From Micromonospora sp. WMMD1120 (GTDB lineage: Bacteria > Actinomycetota > Actinomycetes > Mycobacteriales > Micromonosporaceae), in contig NZ_JARUBO010000005.1 in assembly GCF_029626235.1 (NCBI RefSeq), positions 62,001 to 126,000 of the forward strand: a stretch of 64,000 nucleotides of DNA. The letters are read 5' to 3'. The notes beneath the pieces are model-generated. The model saw nothing but the letters and a program-made list of their open reading frames with translations. It did not search any database and was not told where the DNA came from. Positions within the stretch are counted from its first letter, which is position 1, and every line of letters begins with the position of its first letter. Below, piece by piece: positions 24,044 through 32,996 of this stretch. A program made the translations under genes and the position numbers.

Positions 24044-24081
24044 ACCGGCGGCCCAGCCAGGGGCGGCAGACGTCGCGTGGA

Positions 24082-25080
24082 TCAGCGCGGGCTCGGCGTA
24101 CCCGTCACGGCCAGATCGGCCGGGACCACGTCGCCGGCAGGAGCGACGGAATCGGTCGAGACAGCGCTCGCGGCGTCGGCGGCGGGAACGGCATCGGCGG
24201 TCGCAACGGCCTCGGCGTGGGACCGACGGGTTCGCCGCAACGCGCGGACGGCGAGGACCATGGCGGCCAGCCACCCGGCGGCCAGCAGGACGTAGAGGGT
24301 GGGGCGGACCGGACCGTCCAGCTCGGCGGACCGGATCAGGGTACGGGCGTTGGTCAGCACGATGACTCCCCCGACCGCCGCGCCGAGCAGTTGGGCGGGC
24401 ACGATGCGCACCAGCCAGGCGGCCAGCGGGGCGGCGATGAGCCCGCCGATCAGCAGGGCCGCGACGGTGGGGAGCAGGAATCCCTCCGTGCCCAGCCCGA
24501 TCAGAAAGCCGACGCTGGCGGCGCCGGCCACGACGAACTCGGCGGTGTCCACCGAGCCGATCACCTTGCGCGGCTCCATGCGGCCGGACACCAGCAGCGC
24601 CGGGGTGGCGACCGGACCCCACCCGCCGCCACCGGTCGCGTCGACGAAGCCGGCGACCAGGCCCAACGGGCCGAGGAAACGTCCGCGGAGCCGGCCGCCG
24701 ACCCGGCCGGTGCGCAGCGGCCGGGCGAAGCGCACCAGCAGGTACGCGCCCAGAGTGAAGAGGATGGCGGCCATCCACGGCGCGGCCGTCTCGGTGGAGA
24801 TCGAGCTGAGCACCGTGGCGCCGGCGAAGGCACCGATCGCGCCGGGCAGGGCGATGCGGGTCACCACCCGCCAGTCGACGTTGCCGAACCGCCAGTGCGC
24901 GACCCCGGCGGCGAGCGTGGTGCCGATCTCGGCCAGGTGCACCGACGCCGAGGCGACGGCCGGGGCAACCCCGACGACCAGCAGCAACGTGGACGAGGTC
25001 AGCCCGTACGCCATGCCGAGCGAGCCATCGATCAACTGCGCGACGAGCCCGACCAGAGCGAGGACCAGTAGCTTGCGCAT
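24082..25080 (-). CDS. Sulfite exporter TauE/SafE family membrane protein
   Basis: A 332-residue protein with about eight hydrophobic helices. Starts MRKLLVLALVGLVAQLIDGS. The two TauE repeats show GSLGMAYGLTSSTLLL and LVAGFVDATGGGGWGPVATPALL, the family hallmarks. The C-terminal 60 residues are hydrophilic and Ala/Asp rich. Family members are thought to export sulfite, sulfoacetate or related anions. ATG 25078-25080 is preferred to an in-frame start at 25104. The Rrf2 regulator upstream (same strand) may control it. Confidence 0.88.
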   Translation of the reverse strand: MRKLLVLALVGLVAQLIDGSLGMAYGLTSSTLLLVVGVAPAVASASVHLAEIGTTLAAGVAHWRFGNVDWRVVTRIALPGAIGAFAGATVLSSISTETAAPWMAAILFTLGAYLLVRFARPLRTGRVGGRLRGRFLGPLGLVAGFVDATGGGGWGPVATPALLVSGRMEPRKVIGSVDTAEFVVAGAASVGFLIGLGTEGFLLPTVAALLIGGLIAAPLAAWLVRIVPAQLLGAAVGGVIVLTNARTLIRSAELDGPVRPTLYVLLAAGWLAAMVLAVRALRRTRRSHAEAVATADAVPAADAASAVSTDSVAPAGDVVPADLAVTGTPSPR

Positions 25081-25103
25081 GAGCGCCCCCTGACTTTTCG
25101 GCA

Positions 25104-25125
25104 TCTCCTATCGACTTGGTCGACA
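25104..25125 (-). promoter_or_regulatory. Possible regulator site upstream of the TauE gene
   Basis: On the plus strand TATCGACTTGGTCGACAA: TCGAC occurs twice in direct order 4 bp apart, and GTCGAC is palindromic. It is 30-45 bp upstream of the start codon, where promoter and operator would overlap. Linking it to the Rrf2 protein nearby is conjecture. Confidence 0.25.
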
Positions 25126-25290
25126 ATGCGGTACGCGGCAGCCCGGGTCAAGCCCCCGATCGGTGGATGGGACGCCACTGCCGGGCGCGGGCCGGCGGAG
25201 CCGCTGCACGATGTATCCCGGCGATGCGACGTATCAACGCAAACCAACCGCCCGACGCCCCTCCACGACGGCCGCACGCATCGCCACGAT

Positions 25291-25341
25291 GAGATCTTGG
25301 ACAGTTTCCGTTCCGCGTGGACGGAAACTGTCCAAGATCTC
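25291..25341. repeat. Palindromic element R1 (21-bp arms, 9-nt loop)
   Basis: Perfect arms 25291-25311 and 25321-25341 around a 9-nt loop. The inner 47 nt run from GATC (25293) to GATC (25339). A second copy with the same length and loop size is at 43561-43607. The core GGACAGTTTCC is AT-richer than the surroundings. The gap 25081-25658 around it (578 bp) has no gene. Confidence 0.85.
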
Positions 25342-25380
25342 GTGGGGGCCGCGCCGGACCGTCGGCGATCGGCAGATCAG

Positions 25381-25541
25381 GGGCACGGGCTGCACTCAGG
25401 CCCGGCACGGGCTGCACTCAGGCCCGGCACGGGCTGCTCAGGCCCGGCACGGGCTGCACTCAGGCCCGGCACGGGCTGCTCAGGCCCGGCACGGGCTGCT
25501 CAGGCCCGGCACGGGCTGCACTCAGGCCCGGCGCGGGCGGC
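25381..25541. repeat. Tandem array of mixed 22- and 20-bp units, seven copies
   Basis: Two unit types, GGCCCGGCACGGGCTG followed by CACTCA (22 bp) or CTCA (20 bp), arranged A A B A B B A plus a partial unit. Each carries the small stem GCCCG-GCA-CGGGC. The alternating 2-bp indel shows expansion by unequal exchange. No coding evidence is seen. Confidence 0.9.
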
Positions 25542-25658
25542 GCGGTAGGCCCTGGGCGGACGATGCCGCAGGCCCAACGCGGGCAGCGCGCTCAGGTCCG
25601 GGTGGGCGGGTCGGCGGCCCGCCCGACGCGACGGGCGGGTCAGGCGTCCGCTGCTAGC

Positions 25659-26123
25659 TCAGGTCCAGGCGCGCGGGTCGGCGACCAGCTCGGTGACACG
25701 GGCGGGCAGGGTTCCCGCCGCCACGTCGGCGACGCTGACCAGTTCCAGGATCTCGCGTTCGCTGGCGCGCAGCGCGATCCAGACCTCCTGGAGCGCGCGG
25801 GCCGGACCGTGGTAGCCGAGCTGCTCCGGGCGCTGGCCGCGGACGTGGGCGAGCGGCCCGTCGATGATCCGGATCACCTCGGCGAGGGAGATCTCCTCGG
25901 CGGGGCGGGCCAGCCAGTAACCACCCTCCGGGCCACGCTGGGCGTGCACGATGCCGCCCCGGCGCAGTTGGAGCAGGATGCTCTCCAGGAACTTCGGCGG
26001 GATCTCCTGCGCACGGGCGATCTGGTCGGCCGTGACCGGCCGACCGCGCCCAGGGCCGCTGGCCGTCGCGGCAAGCTCGGCGGCCGCGCGGAGGGCGTAG
26101 TCGACCCGGGCGGAGAGGCGCAT
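25659..26123 (-). CDS. Rrf2 family transcriptional regulator
   Basis: A 154-residue winged-helix regulator: MRLSARVDYALRAAAELA, ADQIARAQEIPPKFLESILLQLRRGGIVHAQRGPEGGYWLAR and EISLAEVIRIIDGPLA are the Rrf2 hallmarks. The protein has no cysteine at all, so it cannot carry the Fe-S cluster of IscR/NsrR/RsrR and is closer in type to CymR, the cysteine-metabolism repressor of firmicutes. Together with the TauE exporter downstream this suggests control by sulfur status, which is inferred. It is followed by the repeat-rich 535-bp gap before the TauE promoter. Confidence 0.9.
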   Translation of the reverse strand: MRLSARVDYALRAAAELAATASGPGRGRPVTADQIARAQEIPPKFLESILLQLRRGGIVHAQRGPEGGYWLARPAEEISLAEVIRIIDGPLAHVRGQRPEQLGYHGPARALQEVWIALRASEREILELVSVADVAAGTLPARVTELVADPRAWT

Positions 26124-26387
26124 GCCGGCAAGGTTAGCCGTTGGTCAACCGGGCGGGCGGCCGACCCTCGACCGGCGGTCGCGACAACGCCGAGATCGAT
26201 GAATATCCGCGAATCCCGGCGCTCGGGGAGAACCCGTGAACTGCGTCATGATCCACCATGAGGTGGCGGCCGAAATGCGGCTGCGGGGCGTCCCTATGCT
26301 GAGCGGGAGTACGGCTGTCCGACCGTTTACCCGACCGTCCGGCAGATATTGACAAACACCCGGGCACGCCGGGGGGAAGGCCACACG

Positions 26388-27056
26388 ATGACCGACACCG
26401 CGACACGCACCTGGGATGGCATGACCATCCCGGTTGCCGGCACCTATCTTCTCGATCAGGCGCACAAGCGGATCGGTTTCCTGTCCCGGCACATGATGGT
26501 GAGCCCGGTACGCGGTGAGTTCGCCGAGGCCACGGCGCAGATCACGGTGGCGGAGGATCCGCTGCTCTCGTCGGTGACGGCCACCATCACGTCGGCCAGC
26601 CTCACCACCGGCAGCGTCGACCGGGACACGCACCTGAAGAGCGCCGACTTCCTCGACGTGGAACGCCACCCCACCCTCGAATATCGAAGCACCGGGATCA
26701 GGTGGGCAAGCAACGACAACCCCATTTTCCAGTGGGCCCGACTGCGCAACCACCGACTCGGTGGACGAGGCAGAAGTCACACTGTTCCGCCGCAGTCCGG
26801 CGGGGCGCCCAACCGATTCATTCTCATCGGTGAGTTGACGGTGAAGGGAATCACCCGGGCCGTCGATCTGAGTGTTCTTTTCGGCGGCGCGCGTCGCGAT
26901 CCGTACGGGCAGAACATCTTTGGCTTCAGCGCCACCGCCGAGATCAACCGCGAGGACTACGGCCTGCTCTGGAACGTCGCGCTGGAGAGCGGCGGTGTGC
27001 TGGTCGGCCGGACGGTGCAGATCGAGATCGCCGGCGAGGCCATCCACCAGGCCTGA
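26388..27056 (+). CDS. YceI family protein
   Basis: A 222-residue YceI-like lipocalin-fold protein without signal peptide: GTYLLDQAHKRIGFLSRHMM, VRGEFAEATAQITVAED, DRDTHLKSADFLDVERHPTLEYRST, GELTVKGITRAVDLSVLFGG and INREDYGLLWNVALESGGVLVG. Family members bind long-chain isoprenoid or similar lipids and are often stress-induced. A roughly 30-residue insertion with SNDNPIFQWARLRNHRLGGR (about 105-135) is longer than in most YceI proteins. GGGGGGAAGG precedes ATG 26388. Confidence 0.9.
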   Translation: MTDTATRTWDGMTIPVAGTYLLDQAHKRIGFLSRHMMVSPVRGEFAEATAQITVAEDPLLSSVTATITSASLTTGSVDRDTHLKSADFLDVERHPTLEYRSTGIRWASNDNPIFQWARLRNHRLGGRGRSHTVPPQSGGAPNRFILIGELTVKGITRAVDLSVLFGGARRDPYGQNIFGFSATAEINREDYGLLWNVALESGGVLVGRTVQIEIAGEAIHQA

Positions 27057-27209
27057 CGACCGTCGGGGCCACCGGGCGGGCAAGCAGTCCACCGGCGGCC
27101 CTGGCGCACAGCACCGCCGCCCCACAACACCAGCCACCCACAACGGCCACCGACCCCACAACACCAGCCGCCCACGCCGGACGGCGACGGACGGCGACGA
27201 CGGGTGGGC

Positions 27210-27370
27210 AGGCGGGCGGCGGCAGGCGGCAGCCGGGCGGACGGCAGGCGGCAGCCGGGCGGACGGCAGGCGGCAGCCGGACGGCGGGTGGACGGCAGGC
27301 GGCAGCCGGGCGGACGGCAGGCGGCAGCCGGGCGGCAGGCGGCAGCCGGGCGGCAGGCGGAGGGCGGACG
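27210..27370. repeat. GC-rich tandem array with core GGCAGGCGGCAGCCGG, six copies
   Basis: Six copies of the 16-bp core, separated mostly by GCGGAC, ending in GGCAGGCGGA. It is part of the 403-bp gap 27057-27459 between the YceI gene and the convergent tesB stop. The rest of the gap is G/C-rich low-complexity sequence with CCGGCTCG-type repeats. No gene is supported. Confidence 0.85.
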
Positions 27371-27459
27371 GCAGGCGGGCGCCCGACCTGGCCCGGTTCG
27401 CGGCCCGGCCCGGCTCGGCTCGCGCCCGGCCCGGCTCGCGGCCCGGCGACGACGGGGCG

Positions 27460-28344
27460 TCAGGCGCCGACGCGGCGGAGCAGGCCCTCCTGGACGGCGC
27501 TGGCGATCTGCCGGCCGTCGGTGGTGAACATGCGGCCGGTGGCCAGCCCGCGCGCCCCGGACGCCGACGGGCTCAGGCAGTCGTAGAGGAACCACTCGTC
27601 GGCGCGGAACGGCCGGTGGAACCAGAGCGCGTGGTCCAGGCTCGCGCCGACCAGCCCGCCCGGCCCCCACACCTCGCCGTGCGCGGAGAGCACCGAGTCC
27701 AGCAGCGTGAGGTCGGAGGCGAAGGTGAGGGCGCAGGCGTGCAGCAGCGGGTCGTCGGGCAGCTTGCCCTCGATGCGCATCCAGACGCGCTGGTGCGGGT
27801 CGGCGGGCCGGTCGCCCGGCCGGACCCAGCCGGGCTCCCCCACGTACCGCACGTCGATCGGTCGCGGGATCTGACTCCAGATGCCCAGTCGTTCCGGGTA
27901 GCGGGCGAGCCGGTCGGCCATCGTCGGCACGTCCTCCGGCGGGGGTACGTCCAGCGGGACGGTGACCTGGTGGTCCAGGCCCTCCTCGGCCCGCTGGAAC
28001 GACGCCGACATGAAGAAGATCGGCTTACCGTGTTGCAGGGCGACCGACCGGCGGACCGAGAAGGATCGGCCGTCGCGGATGTTCTCCACCTCGTACGCGA
28101 TCGGCTCGGCCGGGTCGCCGGGGCGGACGAAGTAACCGTGCAGCGAGTGCACGAACCGCTCCGGGTCGACGGTGCGGCCGGCGGCGACCAGGGCCTGACC
28201 GGCGACCTGGCCGCCGTACACCCGTTGGGGGCCGACCGGGGGGCTCATCCCCCGGAAGGTCATCTCGCCGGTCGGGTCGAGGTCCAGCACCTCCAGCAGC
28301 TGGTCCACCGCCGCCTGGCCGACAGCGACCCGACCGTCGCTCAC
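27460..28344 (-). CDS. tesB: Acyl-CoA thioesterase II
   Basis: A 294-residue double-hotdog thioesterase that hydrolyses acyl-CoA to fatty acid and CoA. N-terminal half: RVYGGQVAGQALVAAGRTV, HSLHGYFVRPGD, GRSFSVRRSVALQHGKPIFFMSASF. C-terminal half: GASLDHALWFHRPFRADEWFLYD with the catalytic Asp, and GLATGRMFTTDGRQIASAVQEGLLR with the conserved Gln. It starts at GTG (VSDGRVAVG) and overlaps the pyk stop by 4 bp, so it is translated with pyk, as in mycobacteria (pykA-tesB1). Confidence 0.95.
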   Translation of the reverse strand: MSDGRVAVGQAAVDQLLEVLDLDPTGEMTFRGMSPPVGPQRVYGGQVAGQALVAAGRTVDPERFVHSLHGYFVRPGDPAEPIAYEVENIRDGRSFSVRRSVALQHGKPIFFMSASFQRAEEGLDHQVTVPLDVPPPEDVPTMADRLARYPERLGIWSQIPRPIDVRYVGEPGWVRPGDRPADPHQRVWMRIEGKLPDDPLLHACALTFASDLTLLDSVLSAHGEVWGPGGLVGASLDHALWFHRPFRADEWFLYDCLSPSASGARGLATGRMFTTDGRQIASAVQEGLLRRVGA

Positions 28345-29789
28345 TGCAGCGCCCGCGCCGACGCGGCGTCGACCAGCGAGCCGAGCTGGTGTACGCGCAG
28401 GGTGTTCGTCGAGCCGGGAGTGCCGGGCGGACTGCCGGCGACGATCACCACGTAGTCGCCGGGGTTGGCCCGGTTGAGACCGAGCAGCGCCTGGTCGACC
28501 TGGCGGAACATGTCGTCGGTGTGCTGCACGAACGGCATCAGGAAGGTCTCCACGCCCCAGGTGAGGGCGAGCTGGTCGCGCACCTCGGGAACCGGCGTGA
28601 AGGCCAGCAGCGGCAGGTCGCAGTGCAGGCGGGACAGCCGCCGCACGGTGTCGCCGGTCTGCGAGAACGCGACCAGCGCCTTGGCGTTGATCGCCCGGGC
28701 GATCGACGAGGCGGCGACGGTGAGCGCGCCACCGTGGGTACGCGGGTCGTGCTGGAGCCGCGGCACCCCGATCGAGCCGGACTCGGTGGTCTTGATGATC
28801 TTGGCCATGGTGCTGACGGTCAGCACCGGGTACTTGCCGACGCTGGTCTCGCCGGAGAGCATCACCGCGTCCGCGCCGTCGAGCACCGCGTTGGCGACGT
28901 CGGAGGCCTCCGCCCGGGTCGGGCGGGAATTTTCGATCATGGAGTCGAGCATCTGGGTGGCCACGATGACCGGTTTGGCGTTTTCCCGGCAGAGCTGCAC
29001 GGCGCGCTTCTGCACCAACGGGACCTCGTCCAGCGGCATCTCGACACCGAGGTCGCCGCGGGCGACCATGACGCCGTCGAAGGACAGCACGATGGCCTCG
29101 AGGTGGTCGACCGCCTCTGGCTTCTCCACCTTGGCGAGGACCGGGCGGAACACGCCCTCCTCCGCCATGATGCCGTGCACCAGCTTGATGTCCTCGGGCG
29201 AGCGCACGAAGGACAGCGCGACCAGGTCGACGCCGAGGCCGAGGGAGAAGCGCAGGTCCTCGGCGTCCTTCTCCGACATGGCGGGCACGCTGACCGCCAC
29301 GTTGGGCAGCGACACACCCTTGTTGTTGGAGACCGGACCGCCCTCGGTGACCAGGCAGCGGATGTCGTTGCCGGTGATGTCGGTGACCTCCACGGCGACC
29401 CGACCGTCGTCGATCAGGAGGCGGTCACCGGGCTTCACCTCCTGCGGCAGCTTCGTGTAGGTGCAGGAGACCCGGTCCTTGCTGCCGACGACGTCGTCGC
29501 CGGTGATCACGACGGAGTCGCCGGTGCGCCACTCGTGCGGGCCGTCGGCGAACTTGCCGAGCCGGATCTTGGGGCCCTGGAGGTCGGCGAGGACGGCCAC
29601 CGGCTTGCCCGCGGCCTCGGACGCCTCCCGGACCAGTCGGTAGACCGCCTCGTGGTCGGCGTGGCTGCCGTGGCTGAAGTTGAGCCTCGCCACGTTCATG
29701 CCGGCCTCGACGAGACCCCGAATGCGCTCCGGGGACGAGGTGGCGGGACCAAGAGTGCAGACGATCTTCGCGCGGCGTGTCACGCCCAT
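28341..29789 (-). CDS. pyk: Pyruvate kinase
   Basis: A 482-residue pyruvate kinase (phosphoenolpyruvate plus ADP to pyruvate plus ATP). Starts MGVTRRAKIVCTLGPATSSPERI. Key regions: GMNVARLNFSHGSHADH, ILADLQGPKIRLG-like VLADLQGPKIRLG, the active-site VMVARGDLGVEMPLDEVPLVQK, and ATQMLDSMIENSRPTRAEASDVANAVLDGADAVMLSGETSVG. ATG 29787-29789 is chosen; an earlier in-frame start at 29855 adds an unconserved leader. First gene of the pyk-tesB pair. Confidence 0.97.
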   Translation of the reverse strand: MGVTRRAKIVCTLGPATSSPERIRGLVEAGMNVARLNFSHGSHADHEAVYRLVREASEAAGKPVAVLADLQGPKIRLGKFADGPHEWRTGDSVVITGDDVVGSKDRVSCTYTKLPQEVKPGDRLLIDDGRVAVEVTDITGNDIRCLVTEGGPVSNNKGVSLPNVAVSVPAMSEKDAEDLRFSLGLGVDLVALSFVRSPEDIKLVHGIMAEEGVFRPVLAKVEKPEAVDHLEAIVLSFDGVMVARGDLGVEMPLDEVPLVQKRAVQLCRENAKPVIVATQMLDSMIENSRPTRAEASDVANAVLDGADAVMLSGETSVGKYPVLTVSTMAKIIKTTESGSIGVPRLQHDPRTHGGALTVAASSIARAINAKALVAFSQTGDTVRRLSRLHCDLPLLAFTPVPEVRDQLALTWGVETFLMPFVQHTDDMFRQVDQALLGLNRANPGDYVVIVAGSPPGTPGSTNTLRVHQLGSLVDAASARALQ

Positions 29790-29987
29790 CAGGCTAGTCT
29801 CTCCTCCAGGTCGGACTCGTGGCCGACCCCTTGCAGGCAGCGGAACATTGTCCAACGACGCGCGGCGCGCGTCGGGCCGGCGGGCGGAAGCGCACCGGGA
29901 ACGTTGTGGCGACGGGCAGCAGCGACCGCGCGCCGGGAATCGTACGCCCCCGGCGGGGCGTGGTGTCGGGGTGCTCCCGTCGGCGAC

Positions 29988-31370
29988 TCACTCCGGGCGC
30001 ACCGAGGGCGGCAGGGTGGGCACCGCGTCGAGCAGGTCGCGGGGGTCGTAGCGGTGCTTCGCCCGGCGCAGCCGGGCCCAGTTCGGGCCGTAGGCGAGCC
30101 GGACCCGGTCGGTCTCCTCCGGGGCGAGCAGGTTCGGGTACCCGCCGGGCAGGGCGTGCGGGGCCAGCGCGGTCGAGGCGCGCTCGGCCCACCGCCGGTG
30201 CGGGTCGTCCCGCTCACCGGGCGGCCAGACCGCGATGATCTCGGTCAGCAGGTGGTCGGCGCGCAGGCCGAACGCCGTGTCGGCGGTGCGGACCCGGGTC
30301 GCCGCGCCGTGGAAGTGGTGCACGGCCAGCGCGGAGAACGGTGAGCTGACCCGCCGGGCGGCGTCGACGAGCGCGTCCGCCGCGCCGTCGGTGAGCGCGG
30401 GCAGCCATCGGGTCCGCAGCAGGTAGTGGTTGCCGTCGACCATCCCCCCGTCGAACAGCCGCAGCGCGTCGGCGTACGGCATGGGGTTGATCTGGTCGAC
30501 CAGCGGGGTGCCCAGCGCGCGCAGCCGGTCCAGCCACGGCGCGCCGGCGGCCAGGTCCGGGCCGCTGTAGAACGGGCAGACGAAGACCACCGGCTCGCCG
30601 GCCGGGCCGGGCAGGAAACCGGTCATCACGGTCAGCTCGTCCGGGGCCTCGGCGAGGAGCGCGCGGTAACCGCGCAGCACCCTCGGCGCCTCGGCGAGCG
30701 CAAACATGATCATGCCGGCCAGCACGGCCGGGAGCCGGTGCGCCCGGAAGCGCAGCTCGGTCACGATACCGAGATTGCCGCCGCCGCCGCGCAACGCCCA
30801 GTACAGCTCGGCGTCGTGCCGGGCGTCGGCGGTGACCCGTCGACCGTCGGCGAGGACGACCTCCGCGCCGAGCAGGTTGTCCAGTGCCAGACCGAACCGA
30901 CCGCACAGCGGGCCGTACCCACCTGCGAGGGTCAGCCCGGCCATGCCCACGGCGTCGACCACGCCGGTGGGCACCACCAGGTCGTACGGCCGGGCGGCGG
31001 CGAGCAGCCGAGCGCCGGTGGCCCCACCGCCGACGGTCACCGTCGCCGCGTCGCTGTCCACCCGGACGTCGTCCAGGCCGGTGAGGTCGAGCGCCAGACC
31101 GCCGTCGCGCAGCGCCCGGCCCGCCCAGTCGTGCCCACCGGAGCGGACGGAGACGGGCAGGTGGCACCGGGCGGCGACGCGGACCGCCCCGGCCACCTCG
31201 TCGGCGTCGCGGCAGTGCGCGACGAGCGCGGGAGTATGCCGCACCGCGCCGTTCCAGAGTCGGGTGGTGGTGGCATAACCGGCATCGCCCGGCTCGTGCA
31301 GCCGGTCGCCGAGCAGGGCGCGGAGCCGAGCGGCGGCTGTGGCGACATCGGGGGTGGCGGCGGGAACCAT
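29988..31370 (-). CDS. BBE-type FAD-linked oxidoreductase, probably bicovalent flavin
   Basis: A 460-residue berberine-bridge-enzyme-like oxidase. The FAD domain shows VSVRSGGHDWAGRALRDGGL, whose His is the usual 8-alpha attachment, and LAGGYGPLCGRFGLALDNLLG, whose Cys fits the 6-S-cysteinyl bond, so the flavin is probably bound twice. ELYWALRGGGGNLGIVTELRF follows, and the C-terminal BBE segment is YGPNWARLRRAKHRYDPRDLL. No signal peptide is evident. Substrate is unknown; such enzymes oxidise sugars, alkaloids or polyketides. Confidence 0.9.
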   Translation of the reverse strand: MVPAATPDVATAAARLRALLGDRLHEPGDAGYATTTRLWNGAVRHTPALVAHCRDADEVAGAVRVAARCHLPVSVRSGGHDWAGRALRDGGLALDLTGLDDVRVDSDAATVTVGGGATGARLLAAARPYDLVVPTGVVDAVGMAGLTLAGGYGPLCGRFGLALDNLLGAEVVLADGRRVTADARHDAELYWALRGGGGNLGIVTELRFRAHRLPAVLAGMIMFALAEAPRVLRGYRALLAEAPDELTVMTGFLPGPAGEPVVFVCPFYSGPDLAAGAPWLDRLRALGTPLVDQINPMPYADALRLFDGGMVDGNHYLLRTRWLPALTDGAADALVDAARRVSSPFSALAVHHFHGAATRVRTADTAFGLRADHLLTEIIAVWPPGERDDPHRRWAERASTALAPHALPGGYPNLLAPEETDRVRLAYGPNWARLRRAKHRYDPRDLLDAVPTLPPSVRPE

Positions 31371-31500
31371 GGCGACTCCTCGACCGGGGGCCGACCGTTC
31401 GCGCCGGGTACGCCCCGGTGGCGGCCCTCGCTGGCCGCGACCGTAGCACCGGCGGGCGGGTGGGCGCCGTCGTCATCACGACAGCCGCCTGACCAGCAGC

Positions 31501-31866
31501 TCAGCTCCCGGCCTTGACCAGCGGGAACTCGAGGGAGCCGGCCGGGCAGAGGAAGGTCAGCACGTCGATCCGGTAGAGCCCGGCCTGCACCGCCGGATCG
31601 GCCTCCAGCACGCTGCGTACGTCCTCGACGCTGCCGGTGCGGGCCAGCCCGAAGCCGATCGGCGGTTCCGGGTTGTTGGTCGTCCCGTCGATCGAACCGG
31701 CGACCAGCACGATGCCGCGGCGCTGCAACGCCTGCATGTGCTCGGCGTGCTCGGCCTGCAACCGCTGCACGGTCTCGGTGGGCAGGGCCCGTCCGGCCGC
31801 GCCGGGATAGATCACGATGCACTCGTACGTGTCGAGCGCGAAGTTGACCTGCGGCACTCCCGCCAT
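31501..31866 (-). CDS. YciI-like small protein
   Basis: A 121-residue protein of the YCII-related dimeric alpha/beta-barrel superfamily: ECIVIYPGAAGRALPTETVQRLQAEHAEHMQALQRRGIVLVAGSI, then RSVLEADPAVQAGLYRIDVLTF. The conserved His/Asp pair of YciI lies in EHAEHM and EADP. GGAGGGAGC precedes ATG 31864-31866. Function is unknown; YciI folds occur in chlorinases and sigma-factor-linked DGPF proteins. Confidence 0.75.
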   Translation of the reverse strand: MAGVPQVNFALDTYECIVIYPGAAGRALPTETVQRLQAEHAEHMQALQRRGIVLVAGSIDGTTNNPEPPIGFGLARTGSVEDVRSVLEADPAVQAGLYRIDVLTFLCPAGSLEFPLVKAGS

Positions 31867-32100
31867 GGGTGCTCCCTCCGCCGTCGCGCGCCGGACCGCA
31901 CCGGCTCCGGCCAGCGTCGCACGGACGCCCCGGTCCGACCCCGCGCTTCGCGGCAACTCGTCCGGGCGGTGTCGGCGCACACAGTCCGATGGTGAGCGGT
32001 GTGCGGGGCCGGTTACGGGGGATGATCTGCCAGTGGCGGGGCGGCTGCGCGTGCCCGCGCGTTCGCCGTCCACCACGACGAGACGATTGGGGATCGGGCA

Positions 32101-32973
32101 ATGGCGACAAACATCAGTGAGCAGCCCGCGAAGGCGTCCGGCACGTACCGGATCGGCGGCGACGTCACCGTCAACCGGTTGGGTTACGGGGCGATGCAGC
32201 TCACCGGCCCGGGTGTCTGGGGTGACCCCAAGGACCCGGCCGAGGCCGTCCGGGTGCTGCGTCGGGCGATCGAGCTGGGCGTGACGTTCATCGACACCGC
32301 CGACTCGTACGGGCCGTTCGTGTCGGAGCTGCTGATCCGGGAGGCCCTGCACCCGTACGCCGATGACCTGGTCATCGCGACCAAGGGTGGGTTCACCCGG
32401 TCCGGGCCGGGCGACTGGCGGGTGGTGGGCCGCCCGGAGTACCTGCGGCAGCAGTGCGAGCTGAGCCTGCGCCACCTCGGCCTGGACAGTATCCCGCTGT
32501 ACCAGCTGCACCGGATCGACCCGCAGGTGCCGCTCGCCGACCAGCTCGGTGAGCTGGCGCTGCTGCGGGACGAGGGCAAGGTCCAGCACATCGGGCTGTC
32601 CGAGGTGACCGTCGCGCAGATCGAGGAGTCCCGGGCGATCACCGAGATCGTCTCGGTGCAGAACCTGTACAACCTCGCCAACCGTAGCGCCGAGGACGTG
32701 CTGGAGTACTGCGAGCGCAACGACCTCGCGTTCATCCCGTGGTTCCCGATCGCCACCGGCGAGCTGGCCCGTCCGGGCGGCCCGCTGGACGCGATCTCCA
32801 CCGCGCACGGCGCGTCGCCCGCGCAGCTCGCGCTGGCCTGGCTGCTGCGCCGCTCGCCGGTGATGCTGCCGATTCCGGGCACGTCGTCGGTGGCGCACCT
32901 GGAGGAGAACGTGGGCGCGGCCGAGGTGCGGCTCACCGACGACGAGTTCGAGGCGCTCGCGAAGGCGAGCTGA
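32101..32973 (+). CDS. Aldo/keto reductase
   Basis: A 290-residue NADPH-dependent reductase with TIM-barrel fold. Catalytic tetrad: Asp and Tyr in TFIDTADSYGPFVSE, Lys in LVIATKGGFTRSG, His in YQLHRIDPQVPL. NADP-binding end: LPIPGTSSVAHLEENVGAAEV. Related to the YeaE/YdbC-like branch without the usual C-terminal extension. Substrate unknown. Confidence 0.93.
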   Translation: MATNISEQPAKASGTYRIGGDVTVNRLGYGAMQLTGPGVWGDPKDPAEAVRVLRRAIELGVTFIDTADSYGPFVSELLIREALHPYADDLVIATKGGFTRSGPGDWRVVGRPEYLRQQCELSLRHLGLDSIPLYQLHRIDPQVPLADQLGELALLRDEGKVQHIGLSEVTVAQIEESRAITEIVSVQNLYNLANRSAEDVLEYCERNDLAFIPWFPIATGELARPGGPLDAISTAHGASPAQLALAWLLRRSPVMLPIPGTSSVAHLEENVGAAEVRLTDDEFEALAKAS

Positions 32974-32996
32974 ACCGCCGGTCCGGAGGCGTCGAC

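Noticed and set aside
23858..24295. Plus-strand repeat protein over the 21-bp array
   Set aside because: Heptapeptide-like translation arises from the 21-bp period; the frame continues antisense into the TauE gene and has no ribosome-binding site.
25381..25541. Possible CRISPR array
   Set aside because: Repeat units abut directly without unique spacers, and no cas genes are present; it is a minisatellite.
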